IMG/VR virus record: IMGVR_UViG_3300023082_000037
Coordinates: 1-23,541 of that record
Source of the DNA: a virus
Length of the DNA stretch: 23,541 nucleotides
Direction: 5' to 3' (one strand)
Below the pieces are notes generated by a model. The model made no database searches. It saw only the letters and a program-made list of their open reading frames with translations, and was not told the DNA's origin. Position 1 is the first letter of the stretch, and each line of letters opens with the position of its first letter. Below, piece by piece: positions 11,583 to 20,263 of the stretch. The position numbers and the translations under genes are program-made.

Positions 11583-12110
11583 ATGGAGCCCAAACCTCAC
11601 TGGCTGAACAAAAGTCAGATGGCGGCAAGCCTGGGCATCACGGTTCAGGCGTTCGATAAGTGGAAGGTTGAATCGGTCGCGAAAATGGGCCGGGAGAACT
11701 TCTACGACGTCCGGACTGTTTTGGATAACCGGCTTGCTCAGGCTGAACAGAAAAGCGCTGCCTCGGATACTCCTGCCGGTATTGACCCGCTCATCGAATA
11801 CAAGCTGATGGTCGAACGCCAAGGTTTGACGGCGGCCCAGCGTATTGCTCAGGAAAAAAAGAACGAGGTCGCCGACAAGCAACTTGTCCCTGTCGGCTTT
11901 GCAATATTCGCATTGTCAAAAATCGCCGCACAGCTCGGTTCTTTGCTGGATACGGTCCCGCTGAAGCTCAAACGTAAACACCCTGACATCGATGTGAGAC
12001 ACATCGAATCCCTGCAGCGCGAGATTGCTCTGGCGCGCAACCTCGCCGCCGATTCCGGTGAGCAATTACCGGAATTCCTCGATGAATATCTTGAAACCTT
12101 GGCTGATTGA
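11583..12110 (+). CDS. Terminase small subunit (DUF1441/Nu1-like)
   Basis: This 175-aa protein has an N-terminal HTH-like segment (WLNKSQMAASLGITVQAFDKWKVE, about 8-31) that should bind the repeats upstream. A central helical region and a C-terminal part follow, the latter ending in an acidic tail (EQLPEFLDEYLETLAD). It is of the type that precedes GpA-family large terminases (DUF1441, lambda Nu1 181 aa). A very strong GGAGGAGG site precedes the ATG. The gene overlaps the large subunit by 29 bases. It recognises phage DNA at cos and recruits the large subunit. Confidence 0.85.
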   Translation: MEPKPHWLNKSQMAASLGITVQAFDKWKVESVAKMGRENFYDVRTVLDNRLAQAEQKSAASDTPAGIDPLIEYKLMVERQGLTAAQRIAQEKKNEVADKQLVPVGFAIFALSKIAAQLGSLLDTVPLKLKRKHPDIDVRHIESLQREIALARNLAADSGEQLPEFLDEYLETLAD

Positions 12111-13989
12111 CCTTCAAAAGGCGATCAAAGCGGGACTCCGCGCCCTCTATAAAGAGCCTCCGCTGACTGCGGTCGAGTGGGCAGATACGCATTTTTACCT
12201 GTCGTCCGAGTCGTCCTACCAGGAAGGTAAGTGGGAAACTGCTCCGTTTCAGGTCGCGATCCTCAACAGCATGGGTAATGACCTCATCAGGATCATCAAC
12301 CTGATTAAATCTGCCCGGGTCGGTTACACGAAAATGTTGATGGCAAACGTCGGCTACAAAATTCAGCACAAGCGCCGCAACGTGCTGAGTTTTTGCCCGA
12401 CCGATCCAGATGCCGAAGAGTTGATGAAGCGTCACGTTGAAACAATGGTTCGTGATGTGCCGACCCTCCTGGAGCTGGCCCCATGGCATGGTAAAAAACA
12501 CCGGGACAGCTCGCTCAGTGCGAAAAGGTTTCAGAACGCCAAGATGCTGTGGTGTCTGGGCGGTAAGGCGAGCCGGAATTACCGTGAAAAATCGCCTGAT
12601 GAGGTGATTTACGATGAGCTTTCAAAGTTTGAAGCCAACGTAGAGGGCGAGGGCGCGCCGACGTTTCTGGGCGACAAGCGTTTGGAAGGGGCAACGTTTC
12701 CGAAATCAATCCGTGGTTCGACACCGAAAACAAAAGGCACCTGCCAGATTGAAAAGGCGGGCGAAGAGTCACCTTATTTCCTTCGTTATCACATCCCGTG
12801 CCCGCGTTGTTCTGCCAAGCAGAACCTTATGTGGGGCGGCAAGGACTGTGAATTCGGCATCAAGTGGAGCAAAAACGAACATGGAGAGGTGTCTGAAGCC
12901 TGGTACCAGTGCGCGCATAAAGGCTGCAAGGTTCTCTATCACCAGATGGTTGAAGCAGCGAAAAAAGGCCGCTGGATTTGCGAAAAGACCGGGATATGGA
13001 CTCGGGATGGCATCGACTGGTACGACCCCGATAACAAACTTCGCGCGACACCTCGCACTGTTACCTTTCACATTTGGACCGCGTACAGCACGTTCACAAC
13101 CTGGCTGGACATGGTCACCGAGTTCGACAAGGTCCGGGACAACCGAGAAAACCTGATTGCGTTCGTCAACACCACGCTCGGTGAGACGTGGGAAGACGAC
13201 CAGGGCGAGAAGGTCGACTGGGAACAGCTGTATATGCGCCGCGAGGTTTTCCCTCAGGTGCCGGCCCGCGGCTTGACGCTGATGGGGTCAATCGATACTC
13301 AGGATGACCGCTATGAAGGCCGGGTCTGGGCGTTCGGCGTAGGCGAGGAGGCCTGGCTGGTCGACAAGTGGGTGCTCATGGGCGACCCAGCGAGCGAAGA
13401 GCTTCGCCGAAAGGTTGGCCTGAAAATCCACCAGATGTATACCCGCGCGGATAACGCAAAAATGCGCGTCGAGCGGTGGTGCTGGGACTCAGGCGGGCAC
13501 TACACCGATGAGGTGTACGCCGAAAGCCGTCGCCACGGTGAAATGTGGGTGATCCCAGTTAAGGGCGCCAACATACCTGGCAAGCCGATCGCCAACTGGC
13601 CGAAGTCGCGTAACGCCAAAAAGGTCTGGTTGGTTGAGGTTGGTACCGAAAACGCAAAAGAACTGATCTACAGCCGGCTGAAAATTCAACCAAACACAGC
13701 GGGTGACGCTGTGCCGGGTTGCGTTCATTTACCTGCGAACGACGAAATCTGTGGCGAAGACGAGTTGAAACAGCTCACCGCTGAAACCAAAGAGCTGAAA
13801 ATCGAAAAGGGCAAACGCATCTATAGGTGGACTGCAAAAGGTCGGCGCAACGAAGCGCTCGACTGTTTTGTTTATGCCTTGGCAGCACTTCGTATCAGCC
13901 AGCAGCGGTTCGGGCTCGATCTCCAATTACTCGCCGGCGCTCGCCGCGCCCCAGCACAACGTGGAACGCGTAGCCGCGCCAGAGGATGA
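12082..13989 (+). CDS. Terminase large subunit (GpA family)
   Basis: This 635-aa protein (lambda gpA 641) carries a Walker A-like KSARVGYTK at 76-84 (lambda KSARVGYSK), a Walker B-like VIYDEL at 175-180, and a zinc ribbon with Cys240-x-x-Cys243 and Cys277/Cys282. The C-terminal nuclease has GSIDTQDDRYEG and WDSGGHYTDEVY. It pumps DNA into the prohead and cuts at cos. The ATG at 12082 is chosen because it has an upstream GGAA and begins the family's MNILKPW-like N-terminus; an earlier in-frame ATG at 12025 lies inside the small subunit gene. The C-terminus overlaps no gene; gpW follows immediately. Confidence 0.95.
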   Translation: MNILKPWLIDLQKAIKAGLRALYKEPPLTAVEWADTHFYLSSESSYQEGKWETAPFQVAILNSMGNDLIRIINLIKSARVGYTKMLMANVGYKIQHKRRNVLSFCPTDPDAEELMKRHVETMVRDVPTLLELAPWHGKKHRDSSLSAKRFQNAKMLWCLGGKASRNYREKSPDEVIYDELSKFEANVEGEGAPTFLGDKRLEGATFPKSIRGSTPKTKGTCQIEKAGEESPYFLRYHIPCPRCSAKQNLMWGGKDCEFGIKWSKNEHGEVSEAWYQCAHKGCKVLYHQMVEAAKKGRWICEKTGIWTRDGIDWYDPDNKLRATPRTVTFHIWTAYSTFTTWLDMVTEFDKVRDNRENLIAFVNTTLGETWEDDQGEKVDWEQLYMRREVFPQVPARGLTLMGSIDTQDDRYEGRVWAFGVGEEAWLVDKWVLMGDPASEELRRKVGLKIHQMYTRADNAKMRVERWCWDSGGHYTDEVYAESRRHGEMWVIPVKGANIPGKPIANWPKSRNAKKVWLVEVGTENAKELIYSRLKIQPNTAGDAVPGCVHLPANDEICGEDELKQLTAETKELKIEKGKRIYRWTAKGRRNEALDCFVYALAALRISQQRFGLDLQLLAGARRAPAQRGTRSRARG

Positions 13990-13991
13990 CC

Positions 13992-14201
13992 ATGACCGAA
14001 GCACAGCAGCGCTTGGCGGATGTCCGCACGGCTATCGAGAAGGTTTTGAAGGGCGGCCAGATTGTCCGTTACGGCGAGCGCCAGGTGACGCGCGCCGATC
14101 TGGCGACGCTGCGCAACCTGGAATCTGATTACGCCGCTGCAGCAGCGGCCGAAGGCAACAAATCCCGCGGACGCAACCGCATCAGCTATATGAGGTTCTG
14201 A
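13992..14201 (+). CDS. Head-tail joining protein gpW
   Basis: This 69-aa protein (lambda gpW 68 aa) reads MTEAQQRLADVRTAIEKVLKGGQIVRYGERQVTRADLATL. A two-helix and beta-hairpin plan with a VRYGERQVTR strand pair is the gpW fold. GAGG stands 6 bases before the ATG at 13992, so this start is favoured over the ATG at 13986. It sits between the large terminase and the portal, the same place as lambda W. It is needed to complete filled heads before tail joining. Confidence 0.85.
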   Translation: MTEAQQRLADVRTAIEKVLKGGQIVRYGERQVTRADLATLRNLESDYAAAAAAEGNKSRGRNRISYMRF

Positions 14202-14202
14202 A

Positions 14203-15822
14203 ATGGCTTGGTTCTCACGTACCACTCCAGAAGAGCGGATGGTGCGTGAGGTGACGCGCGCCGCTTCTGATCTGGTTCAGAGTCAGCCGAGGGCGCAGGG
14301 CGGTGGCGGCGGCAGCGAAACTCGCTGGCACGGCGCATCCCGTGCGCTACGTAGTATGTCCAGCTGGCTGCCTTTCCTTGGCAGCCCAAACCGCGATCTG
14401 AGTACGCCCGAACGTAAAACGCTTGTCGCTCGCTCTCGCGATGCGATGCGCAACCACCCGATTGCGCGCGCTGCTATTGTCCGAACGCGTACAAACGTCG
14501 TGGGTACCGGCCTGATCTGTCGTCCGCAGGTTGACCACGAAGCACTGGGCATCACTGAAGAGGCCGCCGATATTCTCAATGCGCAGATCCAGCGCGAATG
14601 GGAAATGTACGCCGGTGATCCTCGGGAGTGCGACGCCGAGGCCACGTTGAACCACTATCAGCTCCAGGCCCTTGCGCTGGTGTCCGCCATGACCGGCGGC
14701 GACTGCTTCGCCACCACGCCATGGATTGACCGTCCCGGCACCGTTTACAGCACTCGCCTTCAGCTCATTGAGACCGATCGGGTGTCAAATCCGAACGGGC
14801 AGCCCGACAGCCAGTTTCTAGTGGAAGGGATTGAATTCGATGAATACGGCGCGCCAGTTGCGCATCACATTTGCAACGGGTACCCCGACGACAAGTTTCT
14901 AAAGTACCCCCTGCGCTGGGATAGGGTAGAGGTGTTCGGCGCAGAAACTGGGCGCCGACGCGTGCTGCAGGTCTGGTGCGACAAAGAACGCCCTGGACTG
15001 AAACGCGGCGCTCCCTATCTCGCCCCGATTCTTGAACCGCTGCAAAAGCTCGAACGTTATGCCAGTGCCGAACTGATGAGCGCTGTCATTTCGGCCATGT
15101 TCACGGTCTTCATCAAGAAAAACGACAACTTCAACGATGGCGGGCAGGGCCAGCCGCTGTTTGGTGACGAGGATCCTTCACCAGGTGGGGTTGGCGGCGG
15201 CGGTGCCGTTGAATTGGGCGAGGGCGCCATTGTCGATCTTGCGCCTGGCGAAGAGCCCATGGTTGCAAACCCGGCCCGACCAAATGCCCAGTTCGACCCG
15301 TTCTTTTCGGCCATCGTCAAAGAAATTGGCGCCGCGCTGGAGATTCCGCTCGAGGAACTGATGCTGCATTACAGCAGCAGCTACAGCGCTGCCCGTGCGG
15401 CCATGCTCCAGGCCTGGCGCTTCTACACAATGCGCCGCTGGTGGTTGGTGTGCGATTTCTGCCAGCCAAGCTATGAACTGCTGTTCGATGAAGCAGTGGC
15501 ACGGGGTCGCATCCACGCCCCTGGCTACAGCGACCCGGCACTGCGCAAGGCTTACACGCGTTCCATTTGGATCGGTCCAGCGCGCGGTGCGATTGATGAG
15601 CTTAAGGAGGCGAAAGCCGCTCGCGAGCGCATTGATGTCGGCATCAGCAATGAAACCATGGAAACGGCCGCGATGACCGGCGAGACCTGGCAGCAGGTCA
15701 ACCGGCAACGTGCCCGCGAACTGGAACAGCGGCGGGCCAATGGTACGACGGCGGAGGTCGTTGCGCCGGTGGTGCCTGCTGTTCCGCCGAAGCCCGAAAT
15801 TGACGACCCAGAGGAAGAATAA
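14203..15822 (+). CDS. Portal protein (lambda gpB family)
   Basis: This 539-aa protein (lambda gpB 533) has the Phage_portal_2 pattern: RSRDAMRNHPIARAAIVRTRTNVVGTGL near 80-106, EWEMYAGDPRECDAEATLNHYQLQALALVSAM near 145-175, and a C-terminal YSSSYSAARAAMLQAWRFYTMRRWW. It forms the dodecameric ring at one head vertex through which DNA enters. GAGG lies 8 bases before the ATG. The tail ends in a low-complexity acidic stretch. The gene order W-portal-protease is conserved with lambda. Confidence 0.95.
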   Translation: MAWFSRTTPEERMVREVTRAASDLVQSQPRAQGGGGGSETRWHGASRALRSMSSWLPFLGSPNRDLSTPERKTLVARSRDAMRNHPIARAAIVRTRTNVVGTGLICRPQVDHEALGITEEAADILNAQIQREWEMYAGDPRECDAEATLNHYQLQALALVSAMTGGDCFATTPWIDRPGTVYSTRLQLIETDRVSNPNGQPDSQFLVEGIEFDEYGAPVAHHICNGYPDDKFLKYPLRWDRVEVFGAETGRRRVLQVWCDKERPGLKRGAPYLAPILEPLQKLERYASAELMSAVISAMFTVFIKKNDNFNDGGQGQPLFGDEDPSPGGVGGGGAVELGEGAIVDLAPGEEPMVANPARPNAQFDPFFSAIVKEIGAALEIPLEELMLHYSSSYSAARAAMLQAWRFYTMRRWWLVCDFCQPSYELLFDEAVARGRIHAPGYSDPALRKAYTRSIWIGPARGAIDELKEAKAARERIDVGISNETMETAAMTGETWQQVNRQRARELEQRRANGTTAEVVAPVVPAVPPKPEIDDPEEE

Positions 15823-15824
15823 TC

Positions 15825-17054
15825 ATGCCGAGAGCCTTCGAGCTGGCCAGTGCTCAGCCTTGGCTGATGCTTCCTGATGCCCTGGACAATCTGCTTGCGA
15901 TAGCCGACCGGCAAAACGACCTGGAAGCACTGGAAACGCGCTTGGGGAAACAGCTCGACAATTCCCGCACTGTCACCCAGCGCGGCAACGTTGCCGTGAT
16001 CCCTGTGACCGGTCCGATTTTCCGCTATGCGTCCTTCTTCACCCGCATCAGCGGCGCAACCAGCACCGGCACCATTGCAACAGACCTGCAGGCCGCATTG
16101 GATAACTCGGCAATCAAATCGATTGTTCTGAACATTGATAGCCCGGGCGGTGAAGCCAACGGCATCAACGAACTTGCCGACATGATTTATGCGGCGCGCG
16201 ACAAAAAAAGGATCGTTGCGTACGTCGGCGGCAGCGGCGCAAGCGCGGCGTACTGGATTGCCAGTGCGGCAAGCGAAGTCGTCGTCGATGCGACCGCGCT
16301 GGTCGGCTCCATCGGTGTCGCGCTGAACGTCTCGGTCAGCAAGGAGCAGGACGGCAAGAAAAGCTATGAAATCGTCAGCGGCACCGCGCCGAACAAGCGG
16401 CCAAACATCGAAACTGACGAGGGCCGCGCCGAGATCACCAAGACGGTGGACTCGCTGGCCAACGTATTCCTCAGCAAGGTCGCTCGCAACCTGAACGTTT
16501 CCGCTGACAAAGTCCCCGAAATGGGCGGTCATGGTGGCCTGAAAGTGGGCGCCGAGGCCGTTGAATCAGGGTTGGCGCACCGCGTCGGCTCCCTTGAATC
16601 CATAATCGCCGAGTTGGCCGGTCCTGCCAGCAACCCACCGAGGAAACCCCTTGTGACTATTGTAAAAACCACGGCGGAGCTGCACGCAGCTATTGAGGCC
16701 GGCGCTGATCCAAAAACTATCACCATCGCAGCGGCTGAAACCATCGACACGGACGCGATCCGCGCCGCTGCTACGGCAACGGCAGTTGCTTCCGAGCGTG
16801 CCCGTTACGACGGCATCACAGCGCTCGCGGCGCCCGGCTTTGACGCCGAGATCAAAGCCGCGCTTGCCAGCGGTGCCACCGTCGAAGCAACAGCTCTGAC
16901 TTTGTACACGGCTGCTAAGGATCGCGGTATCAACCTGGCTGGCATCGAGAGCGATTCAACGCGCGCCGCCGCGGCAGCCGCTGCTGCCGGTAAAGGTGAG
17001 CAAACGTTTTCCACCAAAAGCATCTGGGCCGGTCGCAAAGGAGCGAAAGCATGA
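15825..17054 (+). CDS. S49-type head maturation protease with C-terminal scaffold (gpC-like)
   Basis: This 409-aa protein has an S49/SppA-like protease domain (about 55-260): NIDSPGGEANG, then GGSGASAAYWIASAA with candidate nucleophile Ser140, and VGSIGV. A lysine at about 191 (APNKRP) is the candidate general base. The C-terminal 130 residues (277-409) are helical and Ala-rich and match scaffold-like tails; a GTG in frame at 16653 has its own strong ribosome site. It should cut the scaffold and portal-associated chains during prohead maturation. It overlaps the decoration gene by 4 bases. Confidence 0.9.
   Translation: MPRAFELASAQPWLMLPDALDNLLAIADRQNDLEALETRLGKQLDNSRTVTQRGNVAVIPVTGPIFRYASFFTRISGATSTGTIATDLQAALDNSAIKSIVLNIDSPGGEANGINELADMIYAARDKKRIVAYVGGSGASAAYWIASAASEVVVDATALVGSIGVALNVSVSKEQDGKKSYEIVSGTAPNKRPNIETDEGRAEITKTVDSLANVFLSKVARNLNVSADKVPEMGGHGGLKVGAEAVESGLAHRVGSLESIIAELAGPASNPPRKPLVTIVKTTAELHAAIEAGADPKTITIAAAETIDTDAIRAAATATAVASERARYDGITALAAPGFDAEIKAALASGATVEATALTLYTAAKDRGINLAGIESDSTRAAAAAAAAGKGEQTFSTKSIWAGRKGAKA
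16653..17054 (+). CDS. Nested scaffold protein (Nu3-like), internal start
   Basis: GTG at 16653 lies in frame inside the protease gene, with GAGGAA 7 bases upstream (16640-16645), a far better signal than chance. Translation would give a 133-aa Ala-rich helical protein beginning TIVKTTAELHAAIEAGADPK. In lambda, Nu3 is made from an in-frame internal start in gene C and guides capsid assembly. The position and domain boundary agree. No protein evidence is available here. Confidence 0.6.
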   Translation: MTIVKTTAELHAAIEAGADPKTITIAAAETIDTDAIRAAATATAVASERARYDGITALAAPGFDAEIKAALASGATVEATALTLYTAAKDRGINLAGIESDSTRAAAAAAAAGKGEQTFSTKSIWAGRKGAKA

Positions 17055-17401
17055 AATACGACATCGTTACTCAGGGTGCGCGAACTGCCGCGTTTTTGCT
17101 GAATGAAGCCAGCGGCGAACGCTCCCGCGAGCAGATTCTGTTGCTCAAGGGGACCGTCGCTTTCCCGGCTGGCCAGGTGCTGTCGAAAAACGCCGCAGGC
17201 AAATATGTGCCGTTCGTTGCTCCCGCGGCTGGCGCTGCGGTCGAAGTGGCCGTCCTTTACGAAGGCCGTGATGCCGATAACACCGCTGACCGTTATGCCA
17301 CGGGCGTGGTGCGTGACTGCGAGGTCATCGAAAGCCTGCTGGTAGGCCTGACTGATCCGGCGAAACTGGCGCTCGCTGCTTCCGGAATCATCCTGCGCTA
17401 A
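17051..17401 (+). CDS. Head decoration protein (gpD-like)
   Basis: This 116-aa protein (lambda gpD 110) has the HDPD pattern with a beta-rich fold: LLKGTVAFPAGQVLSKNAAGKYVPF, then AVLYEGRDA, then a late VIESLLVGL. It trimerises on the expanded capsid and stabilises it against DNA pressure. GGAG lies 7 bases before the ATG, inside the 4-base overlap with the protease gene. The gene lies between protease and major capsid, as in lambda. Confidence 0.9.
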   Translation: MKYDIVTQGARTAAFLLNEASGERSREQILLLKGTVAFPAGQVLSKNAAGKYVPFVAPAAGAAVEVAVLYEGRDADNTADRYATGVVRDCEVIESLLVGLTDPAKLALAASGIILR

Positions 17402-17423
17402 GCGAAGCACACCCCTTTATCTC

Positions 17424-17445
17424 AACCGCCTGATGGCGGTTTTCT
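17424..17445 (+). terminator. Short hairpin between decoration and capsid genes
   Basis: AACCGCC and GGCGGTT pair around TGAT, followed by TTCTCGTTTTT. The stem is 7 bp and the T-run is interrupted, so it may be a weak terminator or RNA stabiliser that sets the ratio of decoration to capsid protein. Transcription clearly must continue into the capsid gene. Confidence 0.4.
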
Positions 17446-17462
17446 CGTTTTTGGAGCACGGA

Positions 17463-18464
17463 ATGGCCGATCTGAGTATTTTCGCGGGCGACGATTTTGG
17501 TCGCATCGCTTTGACCACCGCTATCAACCAGCCTGTAGAGGGTGAAGCGGTACCCACCACCTTGGACTCTCTGTTCGAAGAGTCCGGCGTGACCACCACC
17601 GCGGTCTTCATCGAACGCGAGCACGACAGCCTGACTTTGGTCCCGGCTGCCGAGCGTGGCGCACCCAGCGACCCAACCACCGGTGCGGGCCGTGACATGA
17701 TCCCGTTCCAGACCATCCACCTGCCGACCCGCGCCGTGATTCGCGCCGATGAAGTCCAGGGCATTCGTGCTTTCGGTACTGAAAGCGAGCTTGAAACCGT
17801 GCAGGCCATGGTCGAAAAGCGCCTGCTGAAAATGCGTAAGCGCCTCGATGCCACCATCCGCTATCAGCGTGTCGGCGCCATCACCGGCAAGGTCTACGAT
17901 GCCGACGGCACGCGCCTGCTGCTCGATCTGTATGCCCGTTTCGGCATCACTCAGCAGACGCTGGCGTTTGCCATGAACGCAACCGAAGCCAAGCTGCTGG
18001 CGAAGGTCACCGCAGCGAAGCGTATGGCCGAAGACGTTGTCGGCGGTAGCGGCATCATCACCGGTTGGGTCGGGATCTGCGGTCGCGCTTTTTTCGACGC
18101 CTTCACCAATCATGATTCGGTCCTCAAAGCCTATGATCGCTGGAATGATGGCCAGTTTCTGCGTCAGGACAACCGCGCGGGCTTCAGCTTCGGCGGCGTG
18201 AACTGGGAAGAGTTCTACGGCAAGGTTGGCGACATCCTGTACATGGATCCGAACAAGGCTTACCTGGTACCGGTTGGCGTTGATGGCCTGTTCATCACCA
18301 ACTTCGCCCCAGCTGACTACATGGAAACGGTCAACACCACCGGTGTTCCGTTCTATGCCAGCCAAGAGGCGATGCGCCACAACAAGGGCATCGACATGGA
18401 AGCCCAGAGCAACCCGCTCAGCCTGTGCACCATGCCACGTGCAGTCATCGAACTGACCTTGTAA
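17463..18464 (+). CDS. Major capsid protein (gpE family)
   Basis: This 333-aa protein (lambda gpE 341) has the Phage_cap_E features: RDMIPFQTIHLPTRAVIRADEVQGIRAFG, the DATIRYQRVGAITGKVYD segment, and C-terminal GVPFYASQEAMRHNKGIDMEAQSNPL. It has the HK97 fold and forms the capsid lattice. GGAG lies 7 bases before the ATG at 17463. The stop overlaps the next start by one base (TAATG). Its close agreement in length and order with lambda makes this one of the surest calls. Confidence 0.95.
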   Translation: MADLSIFAGDDFGRIALTTAINQPVEGEAVPTTLDSLFEESGVTTTAVFIEREHDSLTLVPAAERGAPSDPTTGAGRDMIPFQTIHLPTRAVIRADEVQGIRAFGTESELETVQAMVEKRLLKMRKRLDATIRYQRVGAITGKVYDADGTRLLLDLYARFGITQQTLAFAMNATEAKLLAKVTAAKRMAEDVVGGSGIITGWVGICGRAFFDAFTNHDSVLKAYDRWNDGQFLRQDNRAGFSFGGVNWEEFYGKVGDILYMDPNKAYLVPVGVDGLFITNFAPADYMETVNTTGVPFYASQEAMRHNKGIDMEAQSNPLSLCTMPRAVIELTL

Positions 18465-18787
18465 TGGGAGGCTCAGAGTTCGACGACATCTTTGAAGATG
18501 CGGACGATGAGCTTTTCGTTGTTTTCGGCCAGCAAGGTGGAGCGCTCTACGAAGCCAAGGATGGCGGGATGTCGGGCACCGTTGGTGCGGTGATTCAGCG
18601 CAACGTCGGCTCTCCCGCCGGCGGTGCCTTTGTCGTCGTGGAACTTGCCGTGGACCTGCGCATAAAACACGTGCCAGCTCCTCAGCGAGGCGACCTGCTG
18701 ACGGTCAACTGCGTCCGGTACATGCTCAACGAGCACATGGGCACGGACGGGAAAATCAATCGTTTTTCTCTGATGCCGGTGACCTGA
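18464..18787 (+). CDS. Head-tail joining protein (gpFII-like)
   Basis: This 107-aa protein (lambda FII 117) follows the capsid gene by a one-base overlap. The middle segment APQRGDLLTVNCVRYMLNEHMGTDGKI is like the FII part RRGDTLTIGEENFWVDRV...DGG. The protein is small, beta-rich and acidic at the start. FII caps the head after gpW and accepts the tail. The family assignment (Phage_attach) is from position and this motif. Confidence 0.75.
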   Translation: MGGSEFDDIFEDADDELFVVFGQQGGALYEAKDGGMSGTVGAVIQRNVGSPAGGAFVVVELAVDLRIKHVPAPQRGDLLTVNCVRYMLNEHMGTDGKINRFSLMPVT

Positions 18788-19263
18788 TGGCCGCGAACAA
18801 TCTGCTGAGTGAAGGCCGAAAAGCGCTTCTCGTCAGGCTTTCAACAATATCCGTGGATAACGGATATGCCACACCGGCTGGTGCCAACACTCATTCCGGC
18901 TGGTTCAACGAAGTTCTGAAGGAGCGCAATGTGGCGTTTCCGCTCATTGTCGTCCAGAAGGCGAAAGGGCAGGCGCCTGTTGCAGGGCCGCATGCACTGA
19001 AGGTCTTTTCGGGCTTCAGCGTCATCGGCTCGGTTCAGGCCGGGATTGATGATTACGAAGACGCCATCGAGGACCTGGAACAGGATCTGCTGCGCTGCCT
19101 CATGCCGACACAGGGAGTGCTTCCCGCCTGGCTGCCGCGTGGTATTTGCGGGCTCACCATCGGCGCCCCGGAGATTTACCCTCCAGCCGAAGGCCTCACC
19201 GCCGCGACCGTCCTCATTCCGGTTTTTCTCCACACCATCATTCAGGTAAAGCCAAATGGCTAA
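18787..19263 (+). CDS. Tail terminator/completion-like protein
   Basis: This 158-aa protein begins MAANNLLSEGRKALLVRLSTISVDNGYATPAGANTHSGWFNEVL and ends GLTAATVLIPVFLHTIIQ. The stretch of about 70-105 (KVFSGFSVIGSVQAGIDDYEDAIEDLEQDLLRCLM) fits the helix and beta pattern of tail terminators, which cap the tail tube when it reaches full length. The position between the joining protein and tail tube matches lambda Z/U. It overlaps both neighbours. I cannot tell gpU- from gpZ-type roles. Confidence 0.65.
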   Translation: MAANNLLSEGRKALLVRLSTISVDNGYATPAGANTHSGWFNEVLKERNVAFPLIVVQKAKGQAPVAGPHALKVFSGFSVIGSVQAGIDDYEDAIEDLEQDLLRCLMPTQGVLPAWLPRGICGLTIGAPEIYPPAEGLTAATVLIPVFLHTIIQVKPNG

Positions 19264-19465
19264 AGTCGAAGATGCGCCGCTGTCTGCCGATAGCGCTGGC
19301 GCTCCAACTGAGCGCGCCGCCCCGACCTTTGAAGTCGAGCTGGTCAAGCCCCACACCCATGCCCGCAAAAATCTTCTGCCGGGTGCAAAAATCAAAGTCA
19401 CCGCTGAGCAACGTACCTGGCTGAAAGGCCTGGGTGTGATCGCTGGCGACACTTCGGAGAAGTGA
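19256..19465 (+). CDS. Small tail-region protein (DUF7210-like)
   Basis: This 69-aa protein has a low-complexity start and an ending FEVELVKPHTHARKNLLPGAKIKVTAEQRTWLKGLGVIAG. This V...PHTHA.K...PG..I.V....WL...GV pattern is common in small proteins just before tail tube genes of Pseudomonas phages, and I associate it with DUF7210. It overlaps the upstream gene by 8 bases and is 3 bases from the tail tube. No experimental role is known to me. Confidence 0.65.
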   Translation: MAKVEDAPLSADSAGAPTERAAPTFEVELVKPHTHARKNLLPGAKIKVTAEQRTWLKGLGVIAGDTSEK

Positions 19466-19468
19466 AAC

Positions 19469-20218
19469 ATGGCACGCGAAATTGAAACGTTCGTAGTGGG
19501 CGGTCTGGTAAAAATGCGCCCGTATGGCGTCGGCGGCGCGTTCACGGCCGTTGGCTTGGTCTCAACCATGCAACAGGCCATTGAAAAAACCGACATCACC
19601 CTGGCGGACACCACTACCCCGCAGGGCGGTGAGTACGACGCGTTGAGCCGTATCACCAGCATGTTGCTGACCATGAACTGGCGTGAGCTTTACACCGGTA
19701 ACCTGGCGGCGATGTACTGGGGCGATGTGACCAAGGTCCCGGCGAAGACCGTGACCGACGAAACCCACGTGGCGACCAAAGGCGGCACAATCCTGCTGGA
19801 CAACATGCCGCTCATCATCACCTCGGTAACTTCTGCTGTCGGCAGCACCGTGTTCGTTGAGGGCGACGATTTCCAAATGACCGGTTCGGGTATCGAGATT
19901 CTGGAAGCTGGCGACATCGCCGATGCAGCCTCCTTGAAGATCACGTACAGCTCGGCGTCCGTGGATGTAATCGAAGCGCTGACCAACAGCGGCAAGGTTT
20001 ACGAAATCCTTTTCGAAGGCGCGAACGCTGCCGGTACCAAACAGCGCTTGAACCTGCAGTACTTCCGCTGCCAGCTCAGCCCGTCGGCGAGCACTGACTG
20101 GATCAGTACTGACGATTTCATGGGCGCGGAAGTGGTTGCGAAGGTGCTTTCTGATCCGGCCAAAGTTGGTGCTGGCAAGTCGAAGTACATGAAAATCATG
20201 AAGGAAGTAGCGGCTTAA
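19469..20218 (+). CDS. Major tail tube protein (gpV-like)
   Basis: This 249-aa protein (lambda gpV 246) has a beta-rich body, with repeats of short strands such as GTILLDNMPLIITSVTSAVGSTVFVEG and a C-terminal LNLQYFRCQLSPSASTDWISTDDFMGAEVVAKVLSD typical of tail tube proteins. GGAG stands 8 bases upstream of the ATG. It polymerises into the tail tube around the tape measure. A strong hairpin follows its stop (20236-20263). The call rests on fold-like pattern and place in the tail operon. Confidence 0.85.
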   Translation: MAREIETFVVGGLVKMRPYGVGGAFTAVGLVSTMQQAIEKTDITLADTTTPQGGEYDALSRITSMLLTMNWRELYTGNLAAMYWGDVTKVPAKTVTDETHVATKGGTILLDNMPLIITSVTSAVGSTVFVEGDDFQMTGSGIEILEAGDIADAASLKITYSSASVDVIEALTNSGKVYEILFEGANAAGTKQRLNLQYFRCQLSPSASTDWISTDDFMGAEVVAKVLSDPAKVGAGKSKYMKIMKEVAA

Positions 20219-20235
20219 TTCGTCGCTCAGTGCCT

Positions 20236-20263
20236 CGGCACCGGGTTCCCGGTGTCGGTGCCG
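20236..20263 (+). other. Strong RNA hairpin after the tail tube gene
   Basis: CGGCACCG and CGGTGCCG form perfect 8-bp arms, and an alternative inner CACCGG-GTTC-CCGGTG hairpin nests between them. Only CCTTTGG follows, so it is not a clear terminator. It may slow polymerase or protect the abundant tail tube message from decay and reduce expression of the chaperone gene. Confidence 0.45.

Noticed and set aside
12025-12081. Upstream start for the large terminase
   Set aside because: It is buried in the small-terminase gene. The family N-terminus fits the ATG at 12082.
15552-16532. Leftward 326-codon frame opposite portal and protease genes
   Set aside because: It is antisense to two firmly identified genes, with no promoter or motif.
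18841-19674. Leftward 277-codon frame opposite the tail genes
   Set aside because: It is antisense to three coupled tail genes with good ribosome sites; a shadow of codon bias.
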